From Gammaproteobacteria bacterium (GTDB lineage Bacteria; Pseudomonadota; Gammaproteobacteria; Chromatiales; Chromatiaceae): DNA of 14,884 bases. The notes beneath the pieces were generated by a model. That model worked only from the letters and a program-made list of their open reading frames with translations. It made no database searches and was not told the DNA's origin. The stretch lies in the NCBI GenBank assembly GCA_020630035.1, contig JAHDCB010000023.1, positions 1-14,884 of the forward strand. Reading direction: 5' to 3'. Positions 1 through 7,762 of this stretch are shown here, piece after piece (positions within the stretch are counted from its first letter, which is position 1; each line of letters begins with the position of its first letter). The translations under genes and the position numbers were made by a program.

Positions 1-383
1 AGGAAGACTGGATGAAGGTTGTGACATGCGTCATGGAACTGCTGGTTTCTGCTGGTTGCAGAAACAGTTAGGTGATATCGGCGAAGTGCCAGTATCATTC
101 TGTATTTTGAGCGGCGCAAAGTGTAGCCTGATCTATGGGAGTCAGCAAGCAAAATCTGCCTTTGCAGCAATGTCAATGCTGGCTATACAGGAACTGATTT
201 GCGTAAAATAGCTCGCCTATTGGACTCTGACCCTGAATGGTAATTTATGGTCAGGTCTGTTAAATAGCAATGGCGGCTAGCTCTGCTTAAGATGACATTC
301 GTTTACCTGTTTGCGGCAGGCAGTTGGTTTATACTGATATTTTCAGATCACCGGGTAGGCACAAAACCTGAATTTTATTGACT
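1..383. other. Region upstream of hsdM with no confident gene
   Basis: This stretch of nearly 400 bases holds no gene I can name. One frame is open from the left edge to a stop at 209-211, but its translation is unconvincing. Another frame, from just after a stop at 124-126 to a TAA at 241-243, gives a more protein-like peptide ending in ...GTDLRKIARLLDSDPEW. It could be the frameshifted end of a decayed upstream gene. A fair -10 box (TATACT, 330-335) lies about 50 bases before hsdM, without a convincing -35. No tRNA, terminator or repeat copy was seen. Confidence 0.3.
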
Positions 384-2108
384 ATGACACAACAACTGAC
401 TTTGCAGGCGCTGGAATCTTTTTTATGGGAAGCAGCAGATATTTTACGAGGGAATATGGATGCTTCTGAATTTAAAGATTATATCTTTGGTATGCTATTT
501 TTAAAACGCTTGTCAGATGCCTTTCAGGAAGAGCAGGAAAAAGTATTACATTATTATCGTAATAAAGGCTGGCCGGAGGATAAGGCCCGGAAGTTTGTGT
601 CGGATGAAGCAGAATACGATAAAACTTTTTTTGTGCCGGATGCAGCACGTTGGGAGAACCTGCAGAATCTACAGCAGGATATTGGTGTTGGGTTGAATAA
701 GGCGACGGAGTTAATTGAATATTATAATCATGCATTGGAAGGGGTATTAGTCAGTATTGATTTTAATATCAAAAATAAACTTTCAGATAAAAAGCTACGT
801 GATCTGTTAGATCATTTTTCCCGACACCGTTTGCGTAATACTGATTTTGAACAGCCTGATTTGTTAGGCAGTGCGTACGAATATCTGATTAAGATGTTTG
901 CAGATTCTGCTGGTAAAAAGGGTGGTGAGTTTTATACCCCATCAGAAGTTGTGCAGTTATTGGTGGGCTTATTGAAGCCGCATGCAGGGATGCGTATTTA
1001 TGACCCGACGGCTGGTTCTGGTGGAATGCTGATTGAGACGCGGAATTATCTGGTGCAGCATGCTGAGAATCCGGCGAATCTGTCATTATCTGGTCAGGAA
1101 ATGAATCTGAATACCTGGGCTATCTGCAAGATGAATATGTTTTTGCATGGCGTGTTCAATGCAGATATCCGTAAAGGTGATACCTTGCGCGAGCCGATGC
1201 ATATTCATGCTGGTGCACTGATGACGTTTGATCGGGTCATCGCGAATCCGCCGTTTAGTCTGAAAAAATGGGGCAAGCCTGAAGCAGATCAGGATCCGTA
1301 TGGTCGTTTTCGTTATGGCACGCCACCTAAGGATGCTGGCGACTTAGCCTTTGTCCAGCATATGTTAGCTGCATTGAATGAGCAGGGCATGCTGGGTGTG
1401 ATCATGCCGCATGGTGTTTTATTTCGTGGTGGTAGCGAAAAGACTATCCGACAGGGATTAGTTGAGGATGACTTGTTAGAAGCGGTGATTGGTTTGCCGG
1501 CTGGTTTGTTTTACGGTACCAGTATTCCGGCTTGTTTGTTGATTATCAACCGAATGAAACCGGCGCAGCGGCAGGGTCGTGTTTTATTTATTAATGCGGA
1601 ATGTTATTACGGTACAGAAAAGGGGCAGCATAAGCTACGGCAGCAGGATGTTGAACAGATTATTGAGACATTTGATCAGTATCAGGCAACAGAGCGGTAT
1701 TCTGTGGTCGCGAGTCTGGCAGCGATTCGGGAAAATGGTTATAACCTGACGATCCGGCGATATGCTGATACCTCGCCACCACCGGTACACTATGATGTTA
1801 CACGCCTGTTACAAGGTGGCATTCCGGCACATGAAGTCCGGGATCCGTATATTCAGCGCGACAAGTTGCAGGGGTTTGATCTGTCGTGTGTGCTGATGCT
1901 GAAAAACGCAGGCTATTATGTCTTTAAGCCGGAGATCACGACGAAACGGCAGTTACATCACCGCCTGGCAACGGCCGCTCCTGCTGTAGTTCAGCAATGT
2001 GATCACTGGTGGGATACATATCATACGTCCTTGTATGAGCTGGACGAGCAAATCGGTCAGGCTGATGCTGTTATGCAGCAGCATTTGCGGGCGCTGGGTT
2101 ATGCATGA
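384..2108 (+). CDS. hsdM: Type I restriction-modification methyltransferase subunit HsdM
   Basis: HsdM is the S-adenosylmethionine-dependent adenine-N6 methyltransferase subunit of a type I restriction-modification complex; it works as M2S for methylation and joins HsdR for cleavage. The N-terminal ~150 residues match the helical HsdM_N domain (start MTQQLTLQALESFLWEAAD). The SAM-binding motif I is DPTAGSGG at residues 207-214, and the catalytic motif IV is NPPF at 288-291. At 574 residues the length suits the family, and no key motif is missing. I chose ATG 384 over an in-frame TTG at 378 because family members begin MTQQ; no strong ribosome binding site is visible for either. The stop overlaps the hsdS start by 8 bp, indicating translational coupling. 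The 5' half is visibly richer in A+T and TTA codons than the housekeeping genes downstream, as in horizontally acquired restriction systems. No hsdR is in the window. Confidence 0.95.
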   Translation: MTQQLTLQALESFLWEAADILRGNMDASEFKDYIFGMLFLKRLSDAFQEEQEKVLHYYRNKGWPEDKARKFVSDEAEYDKTFFVPDAARWENLQNLQQDIGVGLNKATELIEYYNHALEGVLVSIDFNIKNKLSDKKLRDLLDHFSRHRLRNTDFEQPDLLGSAYEYLIKMFADSAGKKGGEFYTPSEVVQLLVGLLKPHAGMRIYDPTAGSGGMLIETRNYLVQHAENPANLSLSGQEMNLNTWAICKMNMFLHGVFNADIRKGDTLREPMHIHAGALMTFDRVIANPPFSLKKWGKPEADQDPYGRFRYGTPPKDAGDLAFVQHMLAALNEQGMLGVIMPHGVLFRGGSEKTIRQGLVEDDLLEAVIGLPAGLFYGTSIPACLLIINRMKPAQRQGRVLFINAECYYGTEKGQHKLRQQDVEQIIETFDQYQATERYSVVASLAAIRENGYNLTIRRYADTSPPPVHYDVTRLLQGGIPAHEVRDPYIQRDKLQGFDLSCVLMLKNAGYYVFKPEITTKRQLHHRLATAAPAVVQQCDHWWDTYHTSLYELDEQIGQADAVMQQHLRALGYA

Positions 2109-3264
2109 TCTGCCACCAGGCTGGCAGATGGCACCTCTCGGTGAGTTGGCCACGATACAGTCCAGCCAGGTGGACAAAAAATCATGTGACGATGAGATTC
2201 CGGTACAGCTGTGTAATTACCGGGAGGTGTATCAGCATGATCAGATCACCGATCAGCTGAATTTTATGCAGGCCACTGCGAAGCCGAAAGAGATCAGTCG
2301 CTGTAGTGTGCAGGCTGATGATGTATTGATCACGAAGGATTCAGAGTCGCCACGTGATATCGGTGTATCAGCGTATGTGCCAGCCACCTTACCGGGTGTA
2401 TTGTGTGGTTATCACCTGGCATTATTACGACCAGATACCAGGCGGTTATCAGGTGCTTATCTGCATCAGTATCTCGGCTTGCAAACGGTGCGGGATTATT
2501 TTTATCTGTGCGCACAAGGTATCACCCGGTTTGGTCTGACGAAGCCGGTATTGCAGGCGTTGCCGGTGATTTACCCGCCGTTGGCGCAGCAGGGCCGATT
2601 GATTGCTACCTTGTCGTCAATGGATCGTCTGATCTTTCTGGAGCAGGCCAGGTTGCAGAAACTGCACCACTTGCGGCTTGGTTTGATTCAAGCTCATATC
2701 GGGTCAGGACATGCTGTGACCGGTGGCACGGGCTGGCGTACGGCACAGTCTGACCGGCGAGAAAGGCGTTTAGGTGATAGCCTGGTACTGGCGTATGGCA
2801 AGCCATGTCCGGTACCGGTACAACCGTATGGTCGATATCCGGTAGTGGGCGCGGGTGGGGTGATTGGTTATACCAGCCGTTATCTGGTAGCGGGCCCGTC
2901 AGTGGTGATCGGGCGCAAGGGTACGATTCACCAGCCGACCTATCTGGAGCAGGCCTGCTGGCCGATTGATACCACCTATTATGTGCGCGAATATCGCGAT
3001 ATGTGCCCGCGTTGGTTATATTATTTGCTGATGTCGCTGAATCTGGCTGCCTATAACGAGGCAACCGGCGTACCGAGCCTCAGTCGTGATACGGTATATC
3101 ATATTCGGTATCGTCATCCACCACTGCACGAGCAGCGACATATTGCAGCGGTATTAAGTGCGGCTGATCAACGCCATGCGATGTGCTTGGTCGGGTTGCA
3201 GCGCCATCAGAGAATCAAGCGGGGGTTATTGCATGATTTATTGCTGGGGCGTGTCCGCATGTAG
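2101..3264 (+). CDS. hsdS: Type I restriction-modification specificity subunit HsdS
   Basis: HsdS recognises the split target sequence and positions the two HsdM subunits. The 387-residue protein has the usual two-repeat plan: a first target recognition domain (about residues 5-165), a helical spacer containing PPLAQQGRLIATLSSMDRLI, a second recognition domain with the typical YPVVGAGGVIGYTSRY and VVIGRKGTI signatures, and a C-terminal helix with PPLHEQRHIAAVLSAADQ and LLHDLLLGRVRM. I chose ATG 2101 because the protein then opens with MHDLPPGWQ, the usual form for this family, and because it overlaps the hsdM stop by 8 bp. The longer open frame upstream is only the shadow of hsdM. The last 27 bp overlap the end of lolD on the opposite strand, leaving no room for a terminator. 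The two recognition domains are dissimilar, so the target should be asymmetric; its sequence cannot be read from here. Confidence 0.92.
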   Translation: MHDLPPGWQMAPLGELATIQSSQVDKKSCDDEIPVQLCNYREVYQHDQITDQLNFMQATAKPKEISRCSVQADDVLITKDSESPRDIGVSAYVPATLPGVLCGYHLALLRPDTRRLSGAYLHQYLGLQTVRDYFYLCAQGITRFGLTKPVLQALPVIYPPLAQQGRLIATLSSMDRLIFLEQARLQKLHHLRLGLIQAHIGSGHAVTGGTGWRTAQSDRRERRLGDSLVLAYGKPCPVPVQPYGRYPVVGAGGVIGYTSRYLVAGPSVVIGRKGTIHQPTYLEQACWPIDTTYYVREYRDMCPRWLYYLLMSLNLAAYNEATGVPSLSRDTVYHIRYRHPPLHEQRHIAAVLSAADQRHAMCLVGLQRHQRIKRGLLHDLLLGRVRM

Positions 3265-3927
3265 CGTGCCATCGCGCAGTACCAGACAGCGGTCCATCTG
3301 CCGGGCTAATGTCAGATCATGTGTCACGACTACCAAGCAGGTACCCTGTTGTCGGTTCAGTTCGCGCATCAGTTCATACACTTGAGCAGCCGTTTGCCGG
3401 TCCAGGTTGCCGGTGGGTTCGTCAGCTAGTAAACAGGCTGGGTGAGTCACCATTGCACGGGCTAAGGCCGTGCGCTGACGTTCACCGCCAGACAGGGCAG
3501 GCGGCTTATGTTGTACCCGCTCATTGAGACCGACACGTTGTAACATCTGTGTTGCCCGGGCTGCTGCCTGCTTGCGATTCAGGCCACCGAGCATTAACGG
3601 CAGGGCAACGTTTTCCAGTGCGGTCAGCTCGGCCAGCAAGTGGTGAAACTGATACACAAAGCCGAGTTGCTGATTACGTATCTGGCTGAGTTTTGCAGCG
3701 GATTGTTGGCGCAGGTTGAGTCCTTGCAGAGATACGCTACCCTGAGTCGGTTGTTCCAGGCCGCCGAGACAATGTAGCAGCGTGCTTTTGCCAGAGCCGG
3801 ATGCGCCGATAATCGCAATCTGCTCACCTGCCTGTATTGTCAGGTTGACACCGCGCAACACGGCTATGCGGTCTCGTGCTGCACCAAAATGCCGGTGCAG
3901 ATCGGTGGCTTGTAAGACATTATTCAT
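3238..3927 (-). CDS. lolD: Lipoprotein-releasing ABC transporter ATP-binding protein LolD
   Basis: LolD is the cytoplasmic ATPase that drives LolC/LolE-type membrane subunits to release outer-membrane lipoproteins from the inner membrane to the carrier LolA. The 229-residue protein is a complete MacB/LolD-type ABC domain: Walker A GASGSGKST (41-49), a Q-loop at YQFHHL (92-97), signature LSGGERQR (145-152), Walker B CLLADEPTGNLD (165-176) and the switch histidine in VVVTHDLT. Length and the LSGGERQR...LADEPTGNLD spacing match LolD. The start ATG lies within the end of lolC (8-bp overlap, ATGAATAA), so the two are translationally coupled. The stop lies inside the 3' end of hsdS on the other strand. 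In Escherichia coli lolE follows lolD; here hsdS occupies that place. Confidence 0.95.
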   Translation of the reverse strand: MNNVLQATDLHRHFGAARDRIAVLRGVNLTIQAGEQIAIIGASGSGKSTLLHCLGGLEQPTQGSVSLQGLNLRQQSAAKLSQIRNQQLGFVYQFHHLLAELTALENVALPLMLGGLNRKQAAARATQMLQRVGLNERVQHKPPALSGGERQRTALARAMVTHPACLLADEPTGNLDRQTAAQVYELMRELNRQQGTCLVVVTHDLTLARQMDRCLVLRDGTLHADTPQQ

Positions 3928-5167
3928 AGCGCAAGGCCGCTGCGGGTTCGACGCACCAGGCGCGCCAGGCAGGATAGAGTGTCATCAGGACACTGAGCGT
4001 AAAGGCGCCGAGGGTGACCAGCCACACATCTCCGGTTTGTACCTGTGATGGTAGATAACTGATGTAATACACACCCGGATCAATAAAATGAATACCAAAC
4101 CAGGTCTCGACTTGTGCAACAACTGCTTCGACATGGGTGGCGAGTAACAGGCCGAGAGTGCCACCCAGTAAGGTGCCGATGGCACCCAGCGTCGCGCCCT
4201 GGACGACAAAGATGCGCCAGATCAGGCCAGGTGTTGCGCCGAGTGTCTTCAGAATCGCAATATCGCTGCGTTTATCCATCACTACCATCACCAGGGTAGT
4301 GACAATGGTAAAGGCACCAATCAGCACAATCAGAAATAACAACAGACCGAGCATCCGTTTTTCCATCTGGAGCGCAGCAAAAAAATTACGATGGTAGTCA
4401 GTCCAGTTGAGCACCCGGTAAGTTGCACCGAATTGTTGCGCCAGCTCCTGACTGACTTGCGGGGCGGCCCAGCCATCATCCAGCCGCAGTCGGATACCAT
4501 GCACCTGGTCTGTCATGCGCAGCAGACGCGCGGCATCCTGCTGATGGATCAGTGCGATGCCGCTGTCATATTCTGCCATGCCCACCGCAAATAAACCGAC
4601 CAGTGTAAATCGCTTCATGCGCGGACGACTACCCACGATGGTGGTGGTTGTCTGCGGCACCAGGACGGTGATTTTGTCACCGAGGCGTGCACCCAGCTTT
4701 GTGGCCAGTTCGGCACCCAGAATGATGTGATACGCACCGGGTTGCAATTGTGCCAGCTCGCCTGCCTGCATGGCATCGGTAAGGTTGACCACGTCTGATT
4801 CCAGTTCTGGCAGCACACCCCGCACCAGCGCACCGGTGACTTGTCGCTGTTGTGTCAGCATTGCCTGGGTTTCGATATAGGGTGCGGCCGCCAGCACACG
4901 CGGATGTTGCGAAGCCTGCTGGTGCACATCGGGCCAGTCATGTAGCTGGCCTTGCCAGGTGCGGACATCATTATGTGCGCTCATACCCAGAATGCGCTCG
5001 CGGATTTCGTGGTGAAACCCGTTCATGACCGACAAGACTGTGATCAGTGCCATCACGCCGAGCGCGATGCCCAGCACGGAAAAGGCCGAGATAAACGAAA
5101 TGAAATAATGTTGTCGCCGTGAACGGGTATACCGCAGACCGAGCGATAAAGAGAGAGGGTGAAACAT
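3920..5167 (-). CDS. lolC: Lipoprotein-releasing system transmembrane protein, LolC/LolE/LolF family
   Basis: This is the inner-membrane permease that binds mature lipoproteins in the outer leaflet and passes them to LolA, powered by LolD. The 415-residue protein has the family layout: an N-terminal cytoplasmic stretch (LGLRYTRSRRQ), membrane segment 1 at about 22-46 ending VLSVMNGF, a periplasmic domain of about 220 residues, and three further membrane segments at about 272-296, 319-343 and 382-400. The coupling-helix motif KRSDIAILKTLGATP (299-313) and the C-terminal LRYE are both typical. It overlaps lolD by 8 bp. No second permease gene is beside it, so it could be the single LolF-type subunit of a LolFD system or the LolC of a split LolCDE set; the sequence alone does not decide. 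The promoter must lie just upstream, close to or inside repeat copy 1, but I see no clear -35/-10 pair. Confidence 0.92.
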   Translation of the reverse strand: MFHPLSLSLGLRYTRSRRQHYFISFISAFSVLGIALGVMALITVLSVMNGFHHEIRERILGMSAHNDVRTWQGQLHDWPDVHQQASQHPRVLAAAPYIETQAMLTQQRQVTGALVRGVLPELESDVVNLTDAMQAGELAQLQPGAYHIILGAELATKLGARLGDKITVLVPQTTTTIVGSRPRMKRFTLVGLFAVGMAEYDSGIALIHQQDAARLLRMTDQVHGIRLRLDDGWAAPQVSQELAQQFGATYRVLNWTDYHRNFFAALQMEKRMLGLLLFLIVLIGAFTIVTTLVMVVMDKRSDIAILKTLGATPGLIWRIFVVQGATLGAIGTLLGGTLGLLLATHVEAVVAQVETWFGIHFIDPGVYYISYLPSQVQTGDVWLVTLGAFTLSVLMTLYPAWRAWCVEPAAALRYE

Positions 5168-5199
5168 GGTGGCGTGTTATCAGGCCTTGAAAAGGGAGA

Positions 5200-5394
5200 G
5201 CGATTGAAATTGGTGTGGTGATTGGCTACCGCAGTCTTGTGGTAAGCGTTATTCAGGCCGGTTCTCCGAGGTACGCTATAAACCCGTCCTGGGGCTCGGC
5301 TGCGGCCGTCCATGGCCGCAGACGCCCTCGGAGAGCTGGCCTGAATAACGCCCTTTAGTGCAGTGGTACCACGACTCTTATGGCTATTTTCAAA
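5200..5394 (+). repeat. Structured intergenic repeat element, copy 1
   Basis: This complete copy lies between the 3' end of the parA-like gene and the 5' end of lolC. A 24-bp outer stem pairs 5247-5270 with 5327-5350, with only two G.T wobbles. It encloses a small hairpin near 5283-5293 (CCCG TCC TGGG) and a strong 8-bp hairpin (5300-5307 with 5314-5321, CTGCGGCC/GGCCGCAG); both loops contain TCC. On the left is a further 6-bp hairpin (TGTGGT 5214-5219 with ACCGCA 5228-5233). On the right is a perfect 10-bp palindrome GTGGTACCAC (5363-5372) and the shared end GGCTATTTTCAAA. The core 5262-5336 differs from copy 2 at only about nine positions. The left part from 5200 also aligns with copy 3. 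The wobbles are tolerated only if the plus strand folds, which hints at a plus-strand RNA or single-stranded DNA form. Confidence 0.9.
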
Positions 5395-5458
5395 CCGGGC
5401 AGCATCAGCTTTTGCTCGCCAAATCGTCCACGTCACCCAAAACCTATCTGTCGTGCTG

Positions 5459-6475
5459 TCAGATGGAAAGTTCTATTTTTCCGGCTATTTTTTGTGCGAG
5501 CTGCCGGAAATCGTTTTTGGCGTCACTGACAGCACGGGCATGGCCGCCGATGGCACCATCTGCTGAGGTCAGATGAAAAATCGGTTTACGATGTTCTTGC
5601 CCCATTGGTATCAGGCTGCGGTAATGCTTGATGATCGCCAGACAATAAGGATCATCATCTGGCCTGAGATTTGTTCTGGTACGTTCATCCAGTACGGTTT
5701 CCCGATAAACATTCGGGATACGTTGTACCCAGCGATCATACGCCTTCACCGGTCGACTCAGGAGCACACCATGTTGCTGGCAAAGATAGCCGATTGGCTG
5801 CATGTTGCCGCCGGGTAGCTGGAAGCTTGAATAGTCTTGATATTCTTTACTATCACACCAGTTATCCTGGCGCTTTTTCCACTGACCGCGCCAGCGACGC
5901 AATGTTGGGCCAAGGTTACTCAGGCCTTGCAATGAAAACAGATCCGCACCGAGTGGGATCACTACATAATCAGTGCCTAACAGCACAGACCGGTTGATTG
6001 CACCCAGATTAGGGCCGATATCCACCAGGATAATATCTGCCTGTACCTGGTTTGCAGCCATTTGCATCACCTGCCAGAAGGCAGTCAGAATGCGCATAGA
6101 GCGGTACAAATTGTTATCGCCCATGCTTTTAGGCCACTCTTCTGACACATTGTCTTCAAAGCTGGATAAAGCGACATCGCCTGGTAACAAGTGGAGGTCT
6201 GGTGTGATTTTTTGCAGGGCTGGCGCAGTAATATCACCGACCCCGGCTAGTGGTTTGATGCAGCGATACAGGGTTGAGCTTGTTGCCTGATTGTTCCACA
6301 GTTCGTGAATACGCTCGTCGTCCAGGAAGGCAGCAGTCAGATTGGCTTGTGGATCCAGGTCAGCAATGACCACTTGTTTGTCGAGACTGGCAAACATCCA
6401 GGCCAGGTGATAGATCAGTGATGTTTTACCGACGCCACCTTTATTGTTAAAAAAGGTCAGTACAGGTGCAGTCAT
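5459..6475 (-). CDS. ParA/MinD-family ATPase (partition-type), no ParB partner
   Basis: A 338-residue ATPase of the ParA/Soj superfamily. The N-terminus carries the deviant Walker A motif NNKGGVGKTS (residues 10-19) with its signature lysine at 12, followed by the Walker A' segment VIADLDPQANLT. Walker B is ILVDIGPNLGAINRS, where family members usually have a D-x-x-P form. Such proteins dimerise on ATP and bind DNA non-specifically or position cargo. No ParB, centromere-like array or plasmid replication gene is present, so plasmid or chromosome partition is unlikely to be its simple role. I chose ATG 6475 because it overlaps the preceding gene's TGA (ATGA) and has AAGG at a suitable distance; the longer frame from 6496 adds seven poor residues. 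The middle carries an insert-like region (WRGQWKKRQDNWCDSKEYQ) absent from small ParA proteins. It is cotranscribed with the AlbA_2 gene upstream. Confidence 0.88.
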   Translation of the reverse strand: MTAPVLTFFNNKGGVGKTSLIYHLAWMFASLDKQVVIADLDPQANLTAAFLDDERIHELWNNQATSSTLYRCIKPLAGVGDITAPALQKITPDLHLLPGDVALSSFEDNVSEEWPKSMGDNNLYRSMRILTAFWQVMQMAANQVQADIILVDIGPNLGAINRSVLLGTDYVVIPLGADLFSLQGLSNLGPTLRRWRGQWKKRQDNWCDSKEYQDYSSFQLPGGNMQPIGYLCQQHGVLLSRPVKAYDRWVQRIPNVYRETVLDERTRTNLRPDDDPYCLAIIKHYRSLIPMGQEHRKPIFHLTSADGAIGGHARAVSDAKNDFRQLAQKIAGKIELSI

Positions 6476-7680
6476 GGTTTGCCTTGTAAGGTACACACCA
6501 CAGCCGTTTGTTGAGCTGCGAAGATCAGGGGTGGGTTACCATTGCGTTGCATAGCCTTTTCGGCAGTGGCAATGCCACGACCAAAGGCCTGTATGAAGCC
6601 GAAGGTCTTGAGTACATCTGCGATGTTCGGATTGCGATAATCGGTTACGCCCGGTTGACCGAAGTTTTCAGTGGTGACGTTGCCATACGGGCCACCCGGG
6701 CTGTTAATTTCAATCCGGTCATTGAACCAGTGCACCCGGACAGGCGCATTGGTTCCTTCATAGGTGCGATGTAATGCCGCATTGTACAGAATCTGTTGTA
6801 ATGCCACGGATGGGTAGGGTTGGCTAATGAGGTGCGTGGCGGCCGACGTGATATCGACTGCGGCCCGGTTATGTGCCGCTAGTTTTTCTTCTGTGCGGCG
6901 TAGCATGTCAACCAGATTGCCACTGATTCTGGCTTCATCAACCACCGGGTCCGCCAGTTCGGTGCCATTGATGCGCAAAAACTGAATGCAGGCACCGGGT
7001 AAAAAGTCCTGTGGGCTTTTACCAATGGCCAATAACCCCATGATCGTTGGGGTCGTATCTTCTACCGAGCGAATCATGCGGCAGGAGCTCAGTCGTTCCG
7101 TCTCGCTGCGTTGATTTTGTTGCAGAATATCTTCGGCGAATGCCTGCGGCAGATATTCAGATTGAAAAATCAATCGCGACAGGTCATTTAACGTGGCTGT
7201 CGGCATTGGATGGAGATCAAATGGCAGGTTTTTATAACGGCGTTTTTCATTCAGTACCCGCTCTTCCTGGGCATTGGCAATCGCCCGACGTGGGCCAGTG
7301 CGAATCCAGATACGTCCATCATATTTTACAGGAGGCATATCAGACGGCATCACGGTGACAACGGCAATATCAGCCCCTTGTAACGTGCGTTTTTCGACAG
7401 ATAATTCGGGTAGTATCTGGATATTGCCATCACTCCTCATATCTGCCAGCGATCGGAGTAACTGGTCAGAGATTTCCAGTCCGCTGGCTGTGCCCTGATC
7501 GGTTGCGCCGATGAACAACACACCAGGCTGATTGTAATTGGGCAGATCGTTCGCAAAGGCGCAGACTGCCTCGCGCGCTTTTTTAGATACTTTACCCTTG
7601 AACGATTCTTTGCGTTCAACCCGATCTGATTCGGTGTCGTGTAATAAGGCCAGCAGGGTGTTATCGGAGAGTCTTTGCAT
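6472..7680 (-). CDS. AlbA_2 (Schlafen-type) DNA-binding and HATPase_c_4 domain protein
   Basis: A 402-residue protein of the family usually annotated as ATP-binding protein or AAA-4/AlbA_2 transcriptional regulator. The N-terminal ~130 residues form the AlbA_2 fold: the opening RVERKESFKG, the middle AVCAFANDLPNYNQPGVLFIG and GRIWIRTGPRR. The C-terminal half carries a GHKL-like HATPase_c_4 domain: ALQQILYNAALHRTYEGTN (N-box-like), RIEINSPGGPYG, and the hallmark RNPNIADVLKTFGFIQAFGRGI. Such proteins often sit in type I restriction loci and defence islands; their biochemical role is mostly unproven. I chose ATG 7680 because it opens MQRLSDNTLLALL and keeps the gene clear of the divergent fic start; a visible Shine-Dalgarno is lacking. 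Its TGA overlaps the parA-like ATG by 4 bp, indicating coupled translation. Its promoter must lie in the 81-bp gap shared with fic. Confidence 0.85.
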   Translation of the reverse strand: MQRLSDNTLLALLHDTESDRVERKESFKGKVSKKAREAVCAFANDLPNYNQPGVLFIGATDQGTASGLEISDQLLRSLADMRSDGNIQILPELSVEKRTLQGADIAVVTVMPSDMPPVKYDGRIWIRTGPRRAIANAQEERVLNEKRRYKNLPFDLHPMPTATLNDLSRLIFQSEYLPQAFAEDILQQNQRSETERLSSCRMIRSVEDTTPTIMGLLAIGKSPQDFLPGACIQFLRINGTELADPVVDEARISGNLVDMLRRTEEKLAAHNRAAVDITSAATHLISQPYPSVALQQILYNAALHRTYEGTNAPVRVHWFNDRIEINSPGGPYGNVTTENFGQPGVTDYRNPNIADVLKTFGFIQAFGRGIATAEKAMQRNGNPPLIFAAQQTAVVCTLQGKP

Positions 7681-7700
7681 ATCAGTGGTTCGTTGATGTA

Positions 7701-7762
7701 AAACGCCGCACAATTTGCGGCGAATATTGACTTTGCGGTGAATAGGTGTCATATTCGCCGCA
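7701..7762. promoter_or_regulatory. Divergent operator between AlbA_2 gene and fic
   Basis: The 81-bp gap contains four copies of a half-site of the form TGCGGYGAAT: plus strand at 7716-7725 and 7734-7743 (18 bp apart), and minus strand at 7753-7762 and, with two mismatches, 7701-7710. Together they give a perfect 7-bp inverted repeat (CGCCGCA 7704-7710 with TGCGGCG 7716-7722) and a perfect 12-bp one (TGCGGCGAATAT 7716-7727 with ATATTCGCCGCA 7751-7762). The last half-site touches the A of the fic ATG. Such an arrangement between divergent genes normally binds a regulator controlling both. The likely ligands are the winged helix of Fic or the AlbA_2 protein, but that is inference. Confidence 0.7.
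7727..7755 (+). promoter_or_regulatory. Possible sigma-70 promoter of fic
   Basis: TTGACT (7727-7732) and CATATT (7750-7755) are separated by 17 bp, the ideal spacing, with five and four matches to consensus. Transcription would begin near 7762, at the ATG itself, so the message would be leaderless or nearly so. This agrees with the lack of a well-placed Shine-Dalgarno. The boxes are interleaved with the operator half-sites. Confidence 0.45.

Noticed and set aside
2606..3064. 152-residue minus-strand open frame within hsdS
   Set aside because: Shadow of hsdS; Pro/Arg/Ser-rich translation without any domain, and hsdS motifs are clear on the plus strand.
5247..5350. Repeat stem as an integron attC site
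   Set aside because: No GTTRRRY/RYYYAAC core sites at the arm ends, and no integron integrase is in the window.
5247..5350. Repeat hairpin as a simple rho-independent terminator
   Set aside because: No T-run follows either side of the stem, and the branched two-hairpin interior with conserved flanks goes well beyond a terminator.
5459..6475. ParA-like gene as part of a plasmid partition locus
   Set aside because: No ParB, no iteron or centromere array and no replication gene are nearby; housekeeping genes on both sides indicate a chromosome.
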